This document shows, piece by piece, positions 20,353-28,257 of a DNA stretch of 64,000 nt. This DNA is from Clostridia bacterium (GTDB lineage: Bacteria > Bacillota > Clostridia > Oscillospirales > Acutalibacteraceae), in assembly GCA_017537365.1 (NCBI GenBank), contig JAFYKZ010000026.1, positions 248,001-312,000 on the forward strand, written 5' to 3'. How positions within the stretch are numbered: the stretch's first letter is position 1; each line of letters starts with the position of its first letter. The notes beneath the pieces were generated by a model. The model did not search any database. It was not told the origin of the DNA and saw only the letters and a list, made by a program, of their open reading frames with translations. A program made the position numbers and the translations under genes.

Positions 20353-20387
20353 AAGGCGCAGTTTTTGAAAACTGTGCCTTTTATTTT
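20353..20387 (+). terminator. Terminator after the lipid kinase gene
   Basis: AAGGCGCAGTTTT pairs with AAAACTGTGCCTT (one G-U pair), followed by TTATTTT. Confidence 0.85.
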
Positions 20388-20412
20388 GCTATGAAAATTA
20401 AGTAATTTTTTG

Positions 20413-20441
20413 TTGAATCTTTAAAGATTATATTGTATAAT
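20413..20441 (+). promoter_or_regulatory. Promoter of thyX operon
   Basis: TTGAAT (20413-20418), 17-base spacer, TATAAT (20436-20441), about 42 bases before the thyX ATG. Confidence 0.75.
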
Positions 20442-20483
20442 AATATAGATTATAATATAGGTTTCGAAAGGAATTGATAATAA

Positions 20484-21257
20484 ATGGCAAAGGTTTATCT
20501 ATTAGCTCACACTCCAAACCCTGAGCATACCATAGCCTCCGCCGCTAAGCTATGTTACAGTAATTCTTCTATCGGTGAACTCACCGATAATTTAACCGAA
20601 GAAAAGGCGGCTTCTTTTGTTGAAATGCTCGCTGAAATAGGTCATGAAAGCCCTATTGAGCATGCAAGTTTCACCTTTGGTATTGAAGGAGTTTCTCGTG
20701 CCCTTTTAGCTCAAATAACGAGACATAGAATGGCTTCTTTCTCGGTTAAAAGTCAACGTTATGTCAGAGAGGGCAGTTTTGAATATGTTACCCCTCCTGA
20801 AATCGCCGAAATCCCCGAAGCATTAGAAATTTATAACGAGATTATGGCAGAAGACCAAAGAAAATATGACCGCTTAACCGAAATTTTAAAAGAGAAACAT
20901 ATCAAAAGCTTTTTAGCTGAAGGCAAAGATGAAAAAACCGCCGCAAGAATGGCTGAAAAGAAAGCTATCGAGGATGCAAGATTTGTTTTACCCAATGCTT
21001 GCGAAACCCAAATGATTATGACTATGAATACAAGATCTCTTCACAATTTTTTCAGACTTCGTTGCTGCAAACGCGCTCAATGGGAAATTCAGGATATCGC
21101 AAACCAGATGTTAGCGCTGGTTTCGGAGGTTGCGCCTAACTTATTTAAAAACGCAGGTCCTGCTTGCGTTAAAGGTGGTTGCTCTGAGGGTAAAATGTCT
21201 TGCGGCAATCCCCAAGAGGTTAGAAATTTTTATAAGGAACTTAAAAAACATGGGTAA
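20484..21257 (+). CDS. thyX: FAD-dependent thymidylate synthase ThyX
   Basis: Flavin enzyme making dTMP from dUMP with methylene-THF (257 residues). The ThyX motif RHRMASFSVKSQRY is at 80-93; the second conserved block NTRSLHNFFRLRCC is present. Its last 8 bases overlap the tmk start, so dTMP synthesis and phosphorylation are coupled in one operon. Confidence 0.97.
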   Translation: MAKVYLLAHTPNPEHTIASAAKLCYSNSSIGELTDNLTEEKAASFVEMLAEIGHESPIEHASFTFGIEGVSRALLAQITRHRMASFSVKSQRYVREGSFEYVTPPEIAEIPEALEIYNEIMAEDQRKYDRLTEILKEKHIKSFLAEGKDEKTAARMAEKKAIEDARFVLPNACETQMIMTMNTRSLHNFFRLRCCKRAQWEIQDIANQMLALVSEVAPNLFKNAGPACVKGGCSEGKMSCGNPQEVRNFYKELKKHG

Positions 21258-21918
21258 ACTTATTGTAATAGAAGGTCTTGACGGTAGTGGTAAATCCACA
21301 CAATTAGAGCTTCTTAATAAAAATTTAAAAGCGCAAAATATAAACTGCAAGGCTGTTTCATTTCCCGATTATGATAGTCCTTCAAGTACTCTTGTTAAAA
21401 TGTATTTAGCGGGTGATTTTGGCAAAAAGCCTGACGATGTTAATGCATTTGCCGCCTCGGTTTTCTATGCTGCTGACCGATATGCTTCTTTTAAAACTGC
21501 TTGGGGCGAATATTATAATAATGGTGGAACTGTTGTTTCAGGAAGGTATACAACATCTAATGCCGTTCACCAAGCATCAAAGCTTCCTGAAAATGAATGG
21601 GAGAGCTTCTTATCCTGGCTTTATGATTTTGAATATAATAAAATTGGTATTCCAAAGCCTGATAAGGTTATCTTCCTAGATATGCCTATCGAGGTTTCTC
21701 AAAAACTTTTATCTAATAGATATGAAGGCGATGAAAATAAAAAGGATATTCACGAAAGTGATACCGAATATTTATCTAAGTGCCGAAAAGCTGCTATTTT
21801 CACCGCCAAATATTCAAATTGGGAAATTATTGACTGTTCAAAAAACGGTGAAGCAAGAACTATTGAAGATATTGCAAACGATGTTTTGCAAAGCGTATTA
21901 AAACTTTATACGGAGTAA
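21250..21918 (+). CDS. tmk: Thymidylate kinase
   Basis: dTMP to dTDP kinase (222 residues). P-loop GLDGSGKST at 9-17, DR motif AADRYAS, lid region with SNRYEG. The open frame extends 40 codons upstream within thyX, but the ATG at 21250 with AAGGA upstream gives the canonical N-terminus MGKLIVIEGLDG, so that start is used. Confidence 0.94.
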   Translation: MGKLIVIEGLDGSGKSTQLELLNKNLKAQNINCKAVSFPDYDSPSSTLVKMYLAGDFGKKPDDVNAFAASVFYAADRYASFKTAWGEYYNNGGTVVSGRYTTSNAVHQASKLPENEWESFLSWLYDFEYNKIGIPKPDKVIFLDMPIEVSQKLLSNRYEGDENKKDIHESDTEYLSKCRKAAIFTAKYSNWEIIDCSKNGEARTIEDIANDVLQSVLKLYTE

Positions 21919-21921
21919 ATT

Positions 21922-22458
21922 ATGATTTATGTATTTTTAGCTGATGGCTTTGAGGAATGTGAAGCTCTATCCCCTATCGACATTTTAAGAAGAGCCAATA
22001 TCGAGGTTAAAACGGTAGGCATTGGCTCTCAGATTATTTCAGGCTCGCATAATATTAAGGTTTTATGCGATATTTCGGAAAATGAAGCTCAAACCGATAA
22101 TTTAGAGGGTATTATTCTACCCGGTGGTATGCCCGGAACTCTTAATCTGGAAAAAAGCGATACAGTTCAGAAATTCATAGATTTTTCTGCTGAAAACGGC
22201 CTGTTAATTTCCGCCATTTGCGCCGCTCCCTCTATTTTAGGTCATAAAGGCTTGCTAAAAAACAAAAAAGCCTGTTGCTTTAAAGGCTTTGAAAAAGATT
22301 TAATCGGCGCTAACGTTACTGAAAACAGAGTTGAGGCAGATGAAAATATTATAACTGCCTACGGCGCAGGCGCAGCTTTCGATTTTGGATTTAAAATACT
22401 CGAATTTTTAAAAGGTACCGAAACTGCAAACGCTTTAAAAGAACAAATGCGATACTGA
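21922..22458 (+). CDS. DJ-1/PfpI family protein
   Basis: 178 residues, class I glutamine amidotransferase-like fold of the DJ-1/ThiJ group. Conserved Glu in DGFEECEALSP and the reactive Cys in SAICAAPSILG. Family members act as chaperones, deglycases or oxidative-stress sensors; function here is unassigned. Three bases after tmk, so part of the thyX operon. Confidence 0.88.
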   Translation: MIYVFLADGFEECEALSPIDILRRANIEVKTVGIGSQIISGSHNIKVLCDISENEAQTDNLEGIILPGGMPGTLNLEKSDTVQKFIDFSAENGLLISAICAAPSILGHKGLLKNKKACCFKGFEKDLIGANVTENRVEADENIITAYGAGAAFDFGFKILEFLKGTETANALKEQMRY

Positions 22459-22468
22459 GAGGTTTAAA

Positions 22469-23761
22469 ATGGAAGAAAACAAAAACGAATTTCTTGAAAA
22501 CGGCTCTAATGATGATGATTTTATAATTGGCAAAGGCTTTGAAATAGAAGAAAATATTGAAGCAGAGCCTTTGAAAAAATCAAGAAAAAACAAAAGAGCA
22601 AAAAAAGAGAAAAAAGGCGATAATCCTATAAAAGTAGTTGTTTGGATTTTGGCTATTATTATTGTGTCTGTTTCTCTTGGCTTTGGCATTATTTATGCAG
22701 GGGCTGACTATATGGGTTTAGGCTTCGGCAGAGGAAAAGATACTACTATGGATATAAATCGCGGCACACCTGCTTCTCAAATCGCAGAGCAATTAAAGGA
22801 TAGTGGTGCCGTTAAAATCCCTATGCTTTTCAGAGTTTATGCAAAGTTTAAAGGGTATGACAATCAGTTTAAATACGGTCTTTACACCTTTAATACTGAA
22901 TCAGGTTACGAAGGTCTATGCCAAATGCTTATAAACGAAGGTGCCAAGGCTGAATCAGTTGAGGTTACTATACCTGAGGGTACAGGTATTAACGATTTTA
23001 CCAAAAATGTTAACGGTGAAAAGGTTACCGTGCCTGGTATTGCAACTATCTTAGAAAAAGCAGGAGTTTGCACAAGGGCAGAATTTCTTGAAGCACTTGA
23101 AGAGGTTAAACTCGAATCAAAGCTTTTAAAATGCGCTGATGATGTTAAAACTTACCACACATTAGAGGGTTATTTATTCCCCGATACTTATAATTTTTAT
23201 TCGTTTTATGATGGTAAAACCTGTGCCAAATTAGCCATAGAGCGTATGCTTCAGCAATCAGAAATTAAAATAACTGATGAGATGTTTAAGCGTGCGGACG
23301 AAATGGGCTATTCTATGAACGAAATTTTAACTATGGCATCTATCGTTCAAATGGAAGCAGGTATTAATGCTACAACTGAGGCAGCAAAAGAACGCCTTAA
23401 AGATAATATGAAAGGTGTTGCAAGCGTATTTTATAATAGACTAAATGCCACTGAAACAGGCGGAACATTAGGTTCTTCCCCCACCCTTTTTTATGGAGAT
23501 AGCTTTAATAGGGACGACGGCAGATATAACACTCAGGCAGACAATAAATTTTCTGCTATCAAGGGACTTCCTCCCGGACCTCTCTGCTCACCCGGTATAG
23601 ATGCAATAAATGCGGCTTTATACCCAAAAACTTCTGATTATTATTACTTTGTAACCGATAGTTCAGGTAATTTTTATTTCCATAAAACTATGGCAGAGCA
23701 AAATGCAACAATAGCAAAACTTAAACAAGGGAAACAATGGATTTATGAATATTTCAACTGA
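22469..23761 (+). CDS. mltG: Endolytic murein transglycosylase MltG
   Basis: Membrane protein that cuts nascent glycan strands (430 residues). A charged cytosolic N-terminus (about 50 residues, Lys/Glu-rich) precedes one TM helix (about 53-75); the YceG domain carries the catalytic Glu region ASIVQMEAG and the KGLPPGPLCSPG signature near the C-terminus. The long N-terminal tail resembles other Firmicutes MltG. Its end overlaps the next gene by 17 bases, as in the Bacillus yrrL-yrrMNO neighbourhood. Confidence 0.94.
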   Translation: MEENKNEFLENGSNDDDFIIGKGFEIEENIEAEPLKKSRKNKRAKKEKKGDNPIKVVVWILAIIIVSVSLGFGIIYAGADYMGLGFGRGKDTTMDINRGTPASQIAEQLKDSGAVKIPMLFRVYAKFKGYDNQFKYGLYTFNTESGYEGLCQMLINEGAKAESVEVTIPEGTGINDFTKNVNGEKVTVPGIATILEKAGVCTRAEFLEALEEVKLESKLLKCADDVKTYHTLEGYLFPDTYNFYSFYDGKTCAKLAIERMLQQSEIKITDEMFKRADEMGYSMNEILTMASIVQMEAGINATTEAAKERLKDNMKGVASVFYNRLNATETGGTLGSSPTLFYGDSFNRDDGRYNTQADNKFSAIKGLPPGPLCSPGIDAINAALYPKTSDYYYFVTDSSGNFYFHKTMAEQNATIAKLKQGKQWIYEYFN

Positions 23762-24980
23762 TATTATAAAGCTTCCTGAGCTTTTAGCCCCCGCAGGAGA
23801 TTTAACCAGACTTAAAGCAGCAGTAGACTATGGCGCAGATGCAGTTTACCTCGCAGGCGAGGAATTTGGTATGCGCACCGCCGCTTCAAATTTCGGCTTA
23901 GAGGATTTAAAGCTAGGTATCGAGTATGCCCATAAAAACGGTGTTAAGGTTCATGTGGCTTGCAATACCATTCCTCATAACAGCGAAATTCCGCGTTTGC
24001 CAGATTTTTTGAAAACCATAAACGAACTCGGTGCAGATGCAATTATTGCCGCCGATTTAGGCACTATAGAAATGGTTAAGAAATATGCTCCAAACTGCGA
24101 ACTTCATGCCTCTGTTCAATCAGGTATATGCAACTATGAAACCGCAAGAGCTTTTTATAATTTAGGTGCAAAAAGGGTTGTTTTGGCGCGTGAATTATCG
24201 CTTCACGAAATTGCTGAAATCAGAGCTAAAACCCCTATGGAATTAGAACTTGAAGCTTTTGCGCACGGTGCTATGTGTGTTTCTTTTTCAGCAAGATGCT
24301 TGCTTTCAAGTTATATGACGGGTCGTGATGCAAACCGAGGAGACTGTGCTCAGCCTTGTCGTTGGAGCTATTCTCTAATAGAGGAAAAACGCCCGGGGCA
24401 GCATTTTGATATAACCGAAACCGATAAAGGTACTTATATTTTAAATGCAAACGATTTGTGTATGGCAGAAAACCTTAATAAAATGATTGCAGCAGGGGTT
24501 GACAGTATTAAGCTTGAAGGCAGAGCAAAATCCCATTATTATACCGCCGTTGTTACCAATGCTTATCGCGGAGCGCTTGATAGCTTGACCGCAGATAAAG
24601 ATTGGAAATGTCCTGAATGGGTTACTGATGAGCTTAATAAAATCAGCCACCGAAGCTATTCAACAGGCTTCTATTTCGGTGCTCCTCAAAATTCTCAGAC
24701 TTATGAAAACGCAGGCTATGTCAGAGATTATGCAGTTGCCGCAATAGTAAACGGCTACAAAAACGGTTGTGTTACCGCTATTCTTAAAAACAAATTCTTG
24801 CGTGGTCAAGAGCTTGACTGCTTAGAGCCTATGTCTGCCCCGTTTATTGTTAAGACCGATGAGCTATATAACGAAAAGAACGAGCTTATAGACTCGGCTC
24901 CCCACCCTATGATGACAATTAAAATCCCATTTAACAAACCGATTAAAAACGGTGCTTTGCTTAGAATGAAATCAGAATAA
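23745..24980 (+). CDS. trhP: U32-family protein, TrhP-like tRNA uridine hydroxylation factor
   Basis: Peptidase U32 family (411 residues). N-terminal LLAPAGDLTRLKAAVDYGADAVY and the signature SGRCL-like block FSARCLLSSYMTGRDANRGDC plus QPCRW, whose cysteines suggest an iron-sulfur site. Family members (E. coli YegQ/TrhP, B. subtilis YrrN/YrrO) are needed for 5-hydroxyuridine at tRNA position 34, and mltG is next to yrrNO in Bacillus, which supports this role over a protease role. Confidence 0.82.
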   Translation: MNISTDIIKLPELLAPAGDLTRLKAAVDYGADAVYLAGEEFGMRTAASNFGLEDLKLGIEYAHKNGVKVHVACNTIPHNSEIPRLPDFLKTINELGADAIIAADLGTIEMVKKYAPNCELHASVQSGICNYETARAFYNLGAKRVVLARELSLHEIAEIRAKTPMELELEAFAHGAMCVSFSARCLLSSYMTGRDANRGDCAQPCRWSYSLIEEKRPGQHFDITETDKGTYILNANDLCMAENLNKMIAAGVDSIKLEGRAKSHYYTAVVTNAYRGALDSLTADKDWKCPEWVTDELNKISHRSYSTGFYFGAPQNSQTYENAGYVRDYAVAAIVNGYKNGCVTAILKNKFLRGQELDCLEPMSAPFIVKTDELYNEKNELIDSAPHPMMTIKIPFNKPIKNGALLRMKSE

Positions 24981-24994
24981 AGGAAGTGAACTCG

Positions 24995-25405
24995 GTGGCA
25001 GAAAAACAAAATTATAATACAAATGCTCGCAAATATATATTAAAATATTTAAAGGCAAACAGCGATACAACTGTTACTGCCGCCGATATTTCCGATTATT
25101 TATCCAAAAACGGTTTAAATGTTAATATAACAACCGTTTACCGCTATTTGAATAAACTAACCGCTGAGCAATGTGTTGTTAAATTCCCATCAAAAAACGG
25201 AAGTGGCTCTATTTATCAGTTGAAACAAAGCGATAAGGCCTGCCACGAGCATATTCATGTTAAATGTATCAAATGCGGCAGACTAATTCATTTAGATTGT
25301 GGTTTTATGACCGAAATTGAAAACCACCTTTCAAAAGACCATAACTTTACGCTGAGTTGCGACGGCAGTATTCTATATGGCATTTGTAATTTATGTAAAG
25401 ACTAA
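24995..25405 (+). CDS. Fur-family metalloregulator
   Basis: 136 residues: winged helix (residues about 1-80, ITTVYRYLNKL recognition region), then a dimerisation/metal domain with HEHIHVKCIKCG and a C-terminal CNLC, giving the two CxxC structural zinc site. GTG at 24995-24997 is preferred because AGGAAG lies eight bases upstream; a GTG at 24986 falls in the binding site itself. The subtype (Zur, Fur, PerR) cannot be fixed by eye; a Zur role is attractive given the palindrome upstream of the zinc transporter operon in this window. Confidence 0.88.
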   Translation: MAEKQNYNTNARKYILKYLKANSDTTVTAADISDYLSKNGLNVNITTVYRYLNKLTAEQCVVKFPSKNGSGSIYQLKQSDKACHEHIHVKCIKCGRLIHLDCGFMTEIENHLSKDHNFTLSCDGSILYGICNLCKD

Positions 25406-25474
25406 CAAAGTTTTTTGATATTTTCATAAAAATATGGTTATAATTATAAAAAAAAATTTTTTTCAAAAAAAGGG

Positions 25475-25503
25475 TTGCAAACCTATTCCCTTTTGTGTAT
25501 AAT
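25475..25503 (+). promoter_or_regulatory. Promoter of initiator tRNA gene
   Basis: TTGCAA (25475-25480), 17-base spacer, TATAAT (25498-25503), 20 bases before the mature tRNA 5' end. Upstream lies an A/T-only stretch of the UP-element kind that may also end the Fur gene transcript. Confidence 0.75.
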
Positions 25504-25522
25504 AATATTGTAAATAAGACAT

Positions 25523-25598
<76 letters not shown>

Positions 25599-25605
25599 TA
25601 AGGCT

Positions 25606-25641
25606 AGCCTTATCATCTCAATGATGGTAAGGCTTTTCTTT
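25606..25641 (+). terminator. Element-borne terminator directly after tRNA-fMet
   Basis: AGCCTTATCATC (25606-25617) pairs with GATGGTAAGGCT (25623-25634, one G-U) over a 5-base loop, followed by TTTTCTTT. It lies just inside the element and replaces the original tRNA terminator now displaced to 33361. Confidence 0.85.
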
Positions 25642-25768
25642 ATATTATGGCAGTATGGAGCAATACCGACCTATTCAGTTCTATTCCTATCTTTTTGGAC
25701 GGCTCTTGGTCGGCTCGGTCAGTTTCCGCTCTCTAACGGCTACAATTATATAGTTTTAAACAATCTCA

Positions 25769-25811
25769 CGAACAACTATCAAAGAAAAGGATGGTTGTTC
25801 GTTTTCTATTT
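25769..25811 (+). terminator. Second plus-strand terminator near the left end
   Basis: CGAACAACTATC (25769-25780) pairs with GATGGTTGTTCG (25790-25801, one G-U), then TTTTCTATTT. The roughly 130 bases between this and the previous terminator hold no convincing gene; a short transcript could end here. The stretch 25599-25897 otherwise holds only possible integrase arm sites (25701-25725) and a promoter. Confidence 0.75.
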
Positions 25812-25839
25812 ACAAGGACAGAAATAATGACTCTGAGAT

Positions 25840-25868
25840 TTGAAGTTCTCTATACCAAATGGTAAAAT
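25840..25868 (+). promoter_or_regulatory. Possible promoter of the Mor-like gene
   Basis: TTGAAG, 17-base spacer, TAAAAT, 30 bases before the start codon. Moderate match. Confidence 0.5.
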
Positions 25869-25897
25869 ATTACAGTATAAAGGAAGTGATAATACTT

Positions 25898-26179
25898 ATG
25901 GTTGAAACTGAAAAACATATTGAAAATGAAACCGACCTTTTCAATGATACATATAAAGAAATCGGTAATGCTTTAGGTTTGGATGCCGCTCTAACTATAT
26001 ATCAAATGTATAAAGGACAACAAATAAACTTCCCTATTCATTTATTCAATGCTAAACGTATTTCAAAAAGTGTTATCAAAGAATTTGACGGAACAAACAT
26101 CCGAGAATTAGCTAAACGCTACGGCTATTCAGAAAAAACCGTAAGACGCATGATTAAAGATAGTTTGGAAGAAGATTAA
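25898..26179 (+). CDS. Mor-family transcription activator-like protein
   Basis: 93 residues. The order IGNALGLDAALTIYQMYKG, NFPIHLFNAKR, then a C-terminal helix-turn-helix (about 65-88, IRELAKRYGYSEKTVRRMIKD) matches the Mor/C family first described in phage Mu and common on Firmicutes integrative elements. I use the ATG at 25898 because AGGAAGTGAT lies upstream; a frame-extended ATG at 25859 has no binding site. Probably controls expression of the element. Confidence 0.75.
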   Translation: MVETEKHIENETDLFNDTYKEIGNALGLDAALTIYQMYKGQQINFPIHLFNAKRISKSVIKEFDGTNIRELAKRYGYSEKTVRRMIKDSLEED

Positions 26180-26199
26180 AAGAAGGAGGACATGGATTA

Positions 26200-26679
26200 G
26201 TGATACATAATGAAATTAGTGTTGTTTGTATAAAACCAAACGAAATACCAAGACCTGATTATATTGAAAACGATTTATTATATTTAAATAAGTTAGTAAA
26301 TATCGATAAAAATGGAAATCCGTGGGAAGAATTTGAAAGTTTTAAGATAGTTGAAATAAAAGATAATATAAATATTATTAGTAGTCCCAAAGGTAAAGAA
26401 CGTTCTTTACCACTTGTTCGTAAAGTAGGCAGATACTCAAAATTCTATGGCGTGATGTACATAGTTAAACTAGATTCATCGCTTAATCTTGTTTCTATGA
26501 CACACGATGAAGTAGTCGAATATTGTGTAAAATTTTTTCCTGATGAAATAAGTATGAAAGAATTAGGTTTAGAAGTTGAATTTCCTGATGATTGCGACGA
26601 CGACGATGATTACGAGGACGAATTAAGGAAAAAAGATGATGGTAATCGTCGCATTGAAATTTGGACTGATGATTGGTAA
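26200..26679 (+). CDS. Unknown acidic protein
   Basis: 159 residues, no recognised family. N-terminal half contains mixed beta-strand-like sequence; the C-terminus is strongly acidic (DDCDDDDDYEDE, about 130-141), ending in Trp-rich WTDDW. GTG start, about 10 bases after GGAGGA. A 2-codon ATG frame sits between the binding site and the GTG. Follows the Mor-like gene by 20 bases, so likely same transcript. Confidence 0.6.
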   Translation: MIHNEISVVCIKPNEIPRPDYIENDLLYLNKLVNIDKNGNPWEEFESFKIVEIKDNINIISSPKGKERSLPLVRKVGRYSKFYGVMYIVKLDSSLNLVSMTHDEVVEYCVKFFPDEISMKELGLEVEFPDDCDDDDDYEDELRKKDDGNRRIEIWTDDW

Positions 26680-26709
26680 GTCTAATTTATATTGATAGAG
26701 GTGTTTAAA

Positions 26710-26889
26710 ATGGGAGAAATATATACAACAACAAGATGTTCTAAGTGTAATGGCAGCGGAGATATGGACTGTCCGAATTGTAATGGAACAGGATATAATC
26801 CATATGGAGGTCAATGCCATCGTTGTTATGGCGAAGGGACTGTAACTTGTGACCGTTGCGGTGGTAGTGGTACTGTAAGAAAAGATTAA
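26710..26889 (+). CDS. Stand-alone DnaJ-type zinc-finger microprotein
   Basis: 59 residues, almost entirely four CxxCxGxG repeats: C10/C13, C21/C24, C36/C39 and C47/C50, the exact pattern of the DnaJ cysteine-rich domain that binds two zinc ions. There is no J domain or substrate domain. ATG with GAGGTG upstream; an upstream in-frame TTG at 26692 has none. Could be a decoy or partner of the host DnaK system, or a structural zinc protein of the element; function unknown. Confidence 0.75.
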   Translation: MGEIYTTTRCSKCNGSGDMDCPNCNGTGYNPYGGQCHRCYGEGTVTCDRCGGSGTVRKD

Positions 26890-26905
26890 AAAAGGAGGTG
26901 CTGAA

Positions 26906-27022
26906 ATGAAATGTCCGAATTGTGGCGATGATATGGTTGTAACTCAAACTCTTGCAGATGGAAAAATCGAAGTATGGTATTGTACAGAGTGTGGCTACGA
27001 AACAAAGCGACCAGCTAGATAA
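26906..27022 (+). CDS. Zinc-ribbon microprotein
   Basis: 38 residues: starts MKCPNCGDDM and continues with YCTECGYET, i.e. two CxxC knuckles 20 residues apart, a zinc ribbon. A perfect AAAGGAGGTG lies 6 bases upstream of the ATG, which makes translation very likely despite the size. Sits 16 bases after the DnaJ-like microprotein; together they form a zinc-protein pair. Function unknown. Confidence 0.75.
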   Translation: MKCPNCGDDMVVTQTLADGKIEVWYCTECGYETKRPAR

Positions 27023-27096
27023 AAAGAAAACACAAAGTCCCTTATCTAATTAGGTAAGGGATAATTCATATAAGCGATAAAATAACCAAAAGTAAT

Positions 27097-27142
27097 AATC
27101 CTGATAACAGTCAATAAAGCTGTTATCGGGATTTTTGTTTTA
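27097..27142 (+). terminator. Terminator ending the left-hand operon of the element
   Basis: AATCCTGATAACAG (27097-27110) pairs with CTGTTATCGGGATT (27120-27133), 14 base pairs with one G-U, then TTTTGTTTT. A second palindrome (CCCTTATCTAA/TTAGGTAAGGG, 27040-27061) lies before it without a T-run. Confidence 0.9.
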
Positions 27143-27222
27143 TATAAAAAATAATGAAAATAAATTCACAAACCCCCGATAGTCGCTAAATAAAAAATCT
27201 ACACAAAAGGAGATGATGAGAA

Positions 27223-27564
27223 TTGATTTATAAAATAGGTTCTGTGGCAGATATGCAAAGTATAGTGTTTGAGAATGACACCATAAAACAAACTATCTAT
27301 CACTATGCAAGTATATTGACCACAGAATATGGGGCAGATAGAAACGTTGATACAGACGATGGTGGTTATATCCTATACGCTACTATGGGTACAACCGCAG
27401 AGGAAATCAAAGCTTTCTTTGATTATACTCAAAACATTGTAGAATTTGTTGAAGTGCAGGACGATGTATGTTCTGCACTTTATATTTTAAGTAGTGATTA
27501 CGGAGTGGTAATAATTATGTCATTAACTGACACACCACCCGAAATATTAAAAGAAATCAATTAA
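27223..27564 (+). CDS. Unknown protein of the element
   Basis: 113 residues. TTG start with AAAGGAGATG seven bases upstream. Compact alpha/beta composition, acidic, no cysteine cluster; segments such as TTEYGADRNVDTDDGGYILYA and AEEIKAFFDYTQN resemble small proteins I associate with integrative elements, but I cannot name a family. Starts a second transcript with the DUF1643 gene 18 bases downstream. Confidence 0.6.
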   Translation: MIYKIGSVADMQSIVFENDTIKQTIYHYASILTTEYGADRNVDTDDGGYILYATMGTTAEEIKAFFDYTQNIVEFVEVQDDVCSALYILSSDYGVVIIMSLTDTPPEILKEIN

Positions 27565-27582
27565 CAAACGGAGGAATTTAAA

Positions 27583-28131
27583 ATGATTACAGAGAAAGAC
27601 ACCATAAAATGCGAAGCAATATTTAACGATTCGCACACACATAGGTACTTGTGGAAACGAATATGGGATAAAGAAAAACCCACCATAGCAATTATTATGC
27701 TCAATCCCTGTCAGGCAGATAATATCATTACCGATACTACAACATCCCTTGTAGTAAACAACGTAGCAAAGCTTCAGGAATACGGCGGTGTAGAGATATT
27801 AAACCTGTACTCAAAGCTAACTACCAAGCTAAGCTTTAAAGAACCGGACGAGGAGCTAAACGATGAAGAAAACGATTCATATATCCTAAAATCTGTTGAA
27901 TCAAGCTCCAAAACAATAATTGCTTGGGGTAAAGCCTCAAACAGTAACACAAGGATAGAAGAAAGAGCAATACAAGTCATTAACCTACTCCTACCCTACC
28001 AAGAAAAGCTTTATATGATATCTGATGGCTCAAGGATAGGCTTACACCCTCTAACACCAAGTATCCGCAGTAAGTGGATTCTTGAAAAATGCGAATTCCC
28101 AAATCAACCCGAAGGACAACAAACCGAATAA
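27583..28131 (+). CDS. DUF1643 family protein
   Basis: 182 residues. The N-terminal half has the family pattern: YLWKRIWD, then IAIIMLNPCQADNIITDTTT, then the GGVEILNLYS segment; the second half has a KTIIAWG strand and a C-terminal HPLTP motif. DUF1643 proteins are frequent on phages and islands and have no established activity. ATG with GGAGG upstream. Confidence 0.78.
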   Translation: MITEKDTIKCEAIFNDSHTHRYLWKRIWDKEKPTIAIIMLNPCQADNIITDTTTSLVVNNVAKLQEYGGVEILNLYSKLTTKLSFKEPDEELNDEENDSYILKSVESSSKTIIAWGKASNSNTRIEERAIQVINLLLPYQEKLYMISDGSRIGLHPLTPSIRSKWILEKCEFPNQPEGQQTE

Positions 28132-28139
28132 TAGTAAAA

Positions 28140-28209
28140 TGTTCCCGTATGCAAAACATACGGGAACACACAAAAGCACAGGGAAAACCCTATGCTCCGC
28201 TATTTTTTT
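28140..28209 (+). terminator. Double hairpin after the DUF1643 gene
   Basis: First: perfect 12-bp stem TGTTCCCGTATG/CATACGGGAACA (28140-28168), no T-run. Second: AGCACAGGG/CCCTATGCT (28175-28195, one mismatch), followed after five bases by a run of T (28201-28208). The second probably terminates; the first may be a processing or protein site. Confidence 0.65.
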
Positions 28210-28230
28210 ATAAACACAAAACAAAAATAT

Positions 28231-28257
28231 TTCGTCGCTATCGTCGGTATCGACGAT
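28231..28257. repeat. CGACGA repeat cluster, left copy
   Basis: TTCGTCGCTATCGTCGGTA (28231-28249) is the exact reverse complement of 31049-31067. It is followed by CGACGAT, so ATCGTCG-GTAT-CGACGAT also forms a local 7-bp dyad. It stands just past the stop of the minus-strand unknown gene. Confidence 0.75.

Noticed and set aside
20484-21918. Fusion of thyX with tmk
   Set aside because: The long upstream extension of the tmk frame is only the overlapping thyX sequence in another frame; the ATG at 21250 gives a canonical thymidylate kinase.
25621-25827. Plus-strand open frame of 68 codons at the left end of the element
   Set aside because: Its start lies inside the terminator loop and it runs through a second terminator; no ribosome binding site.
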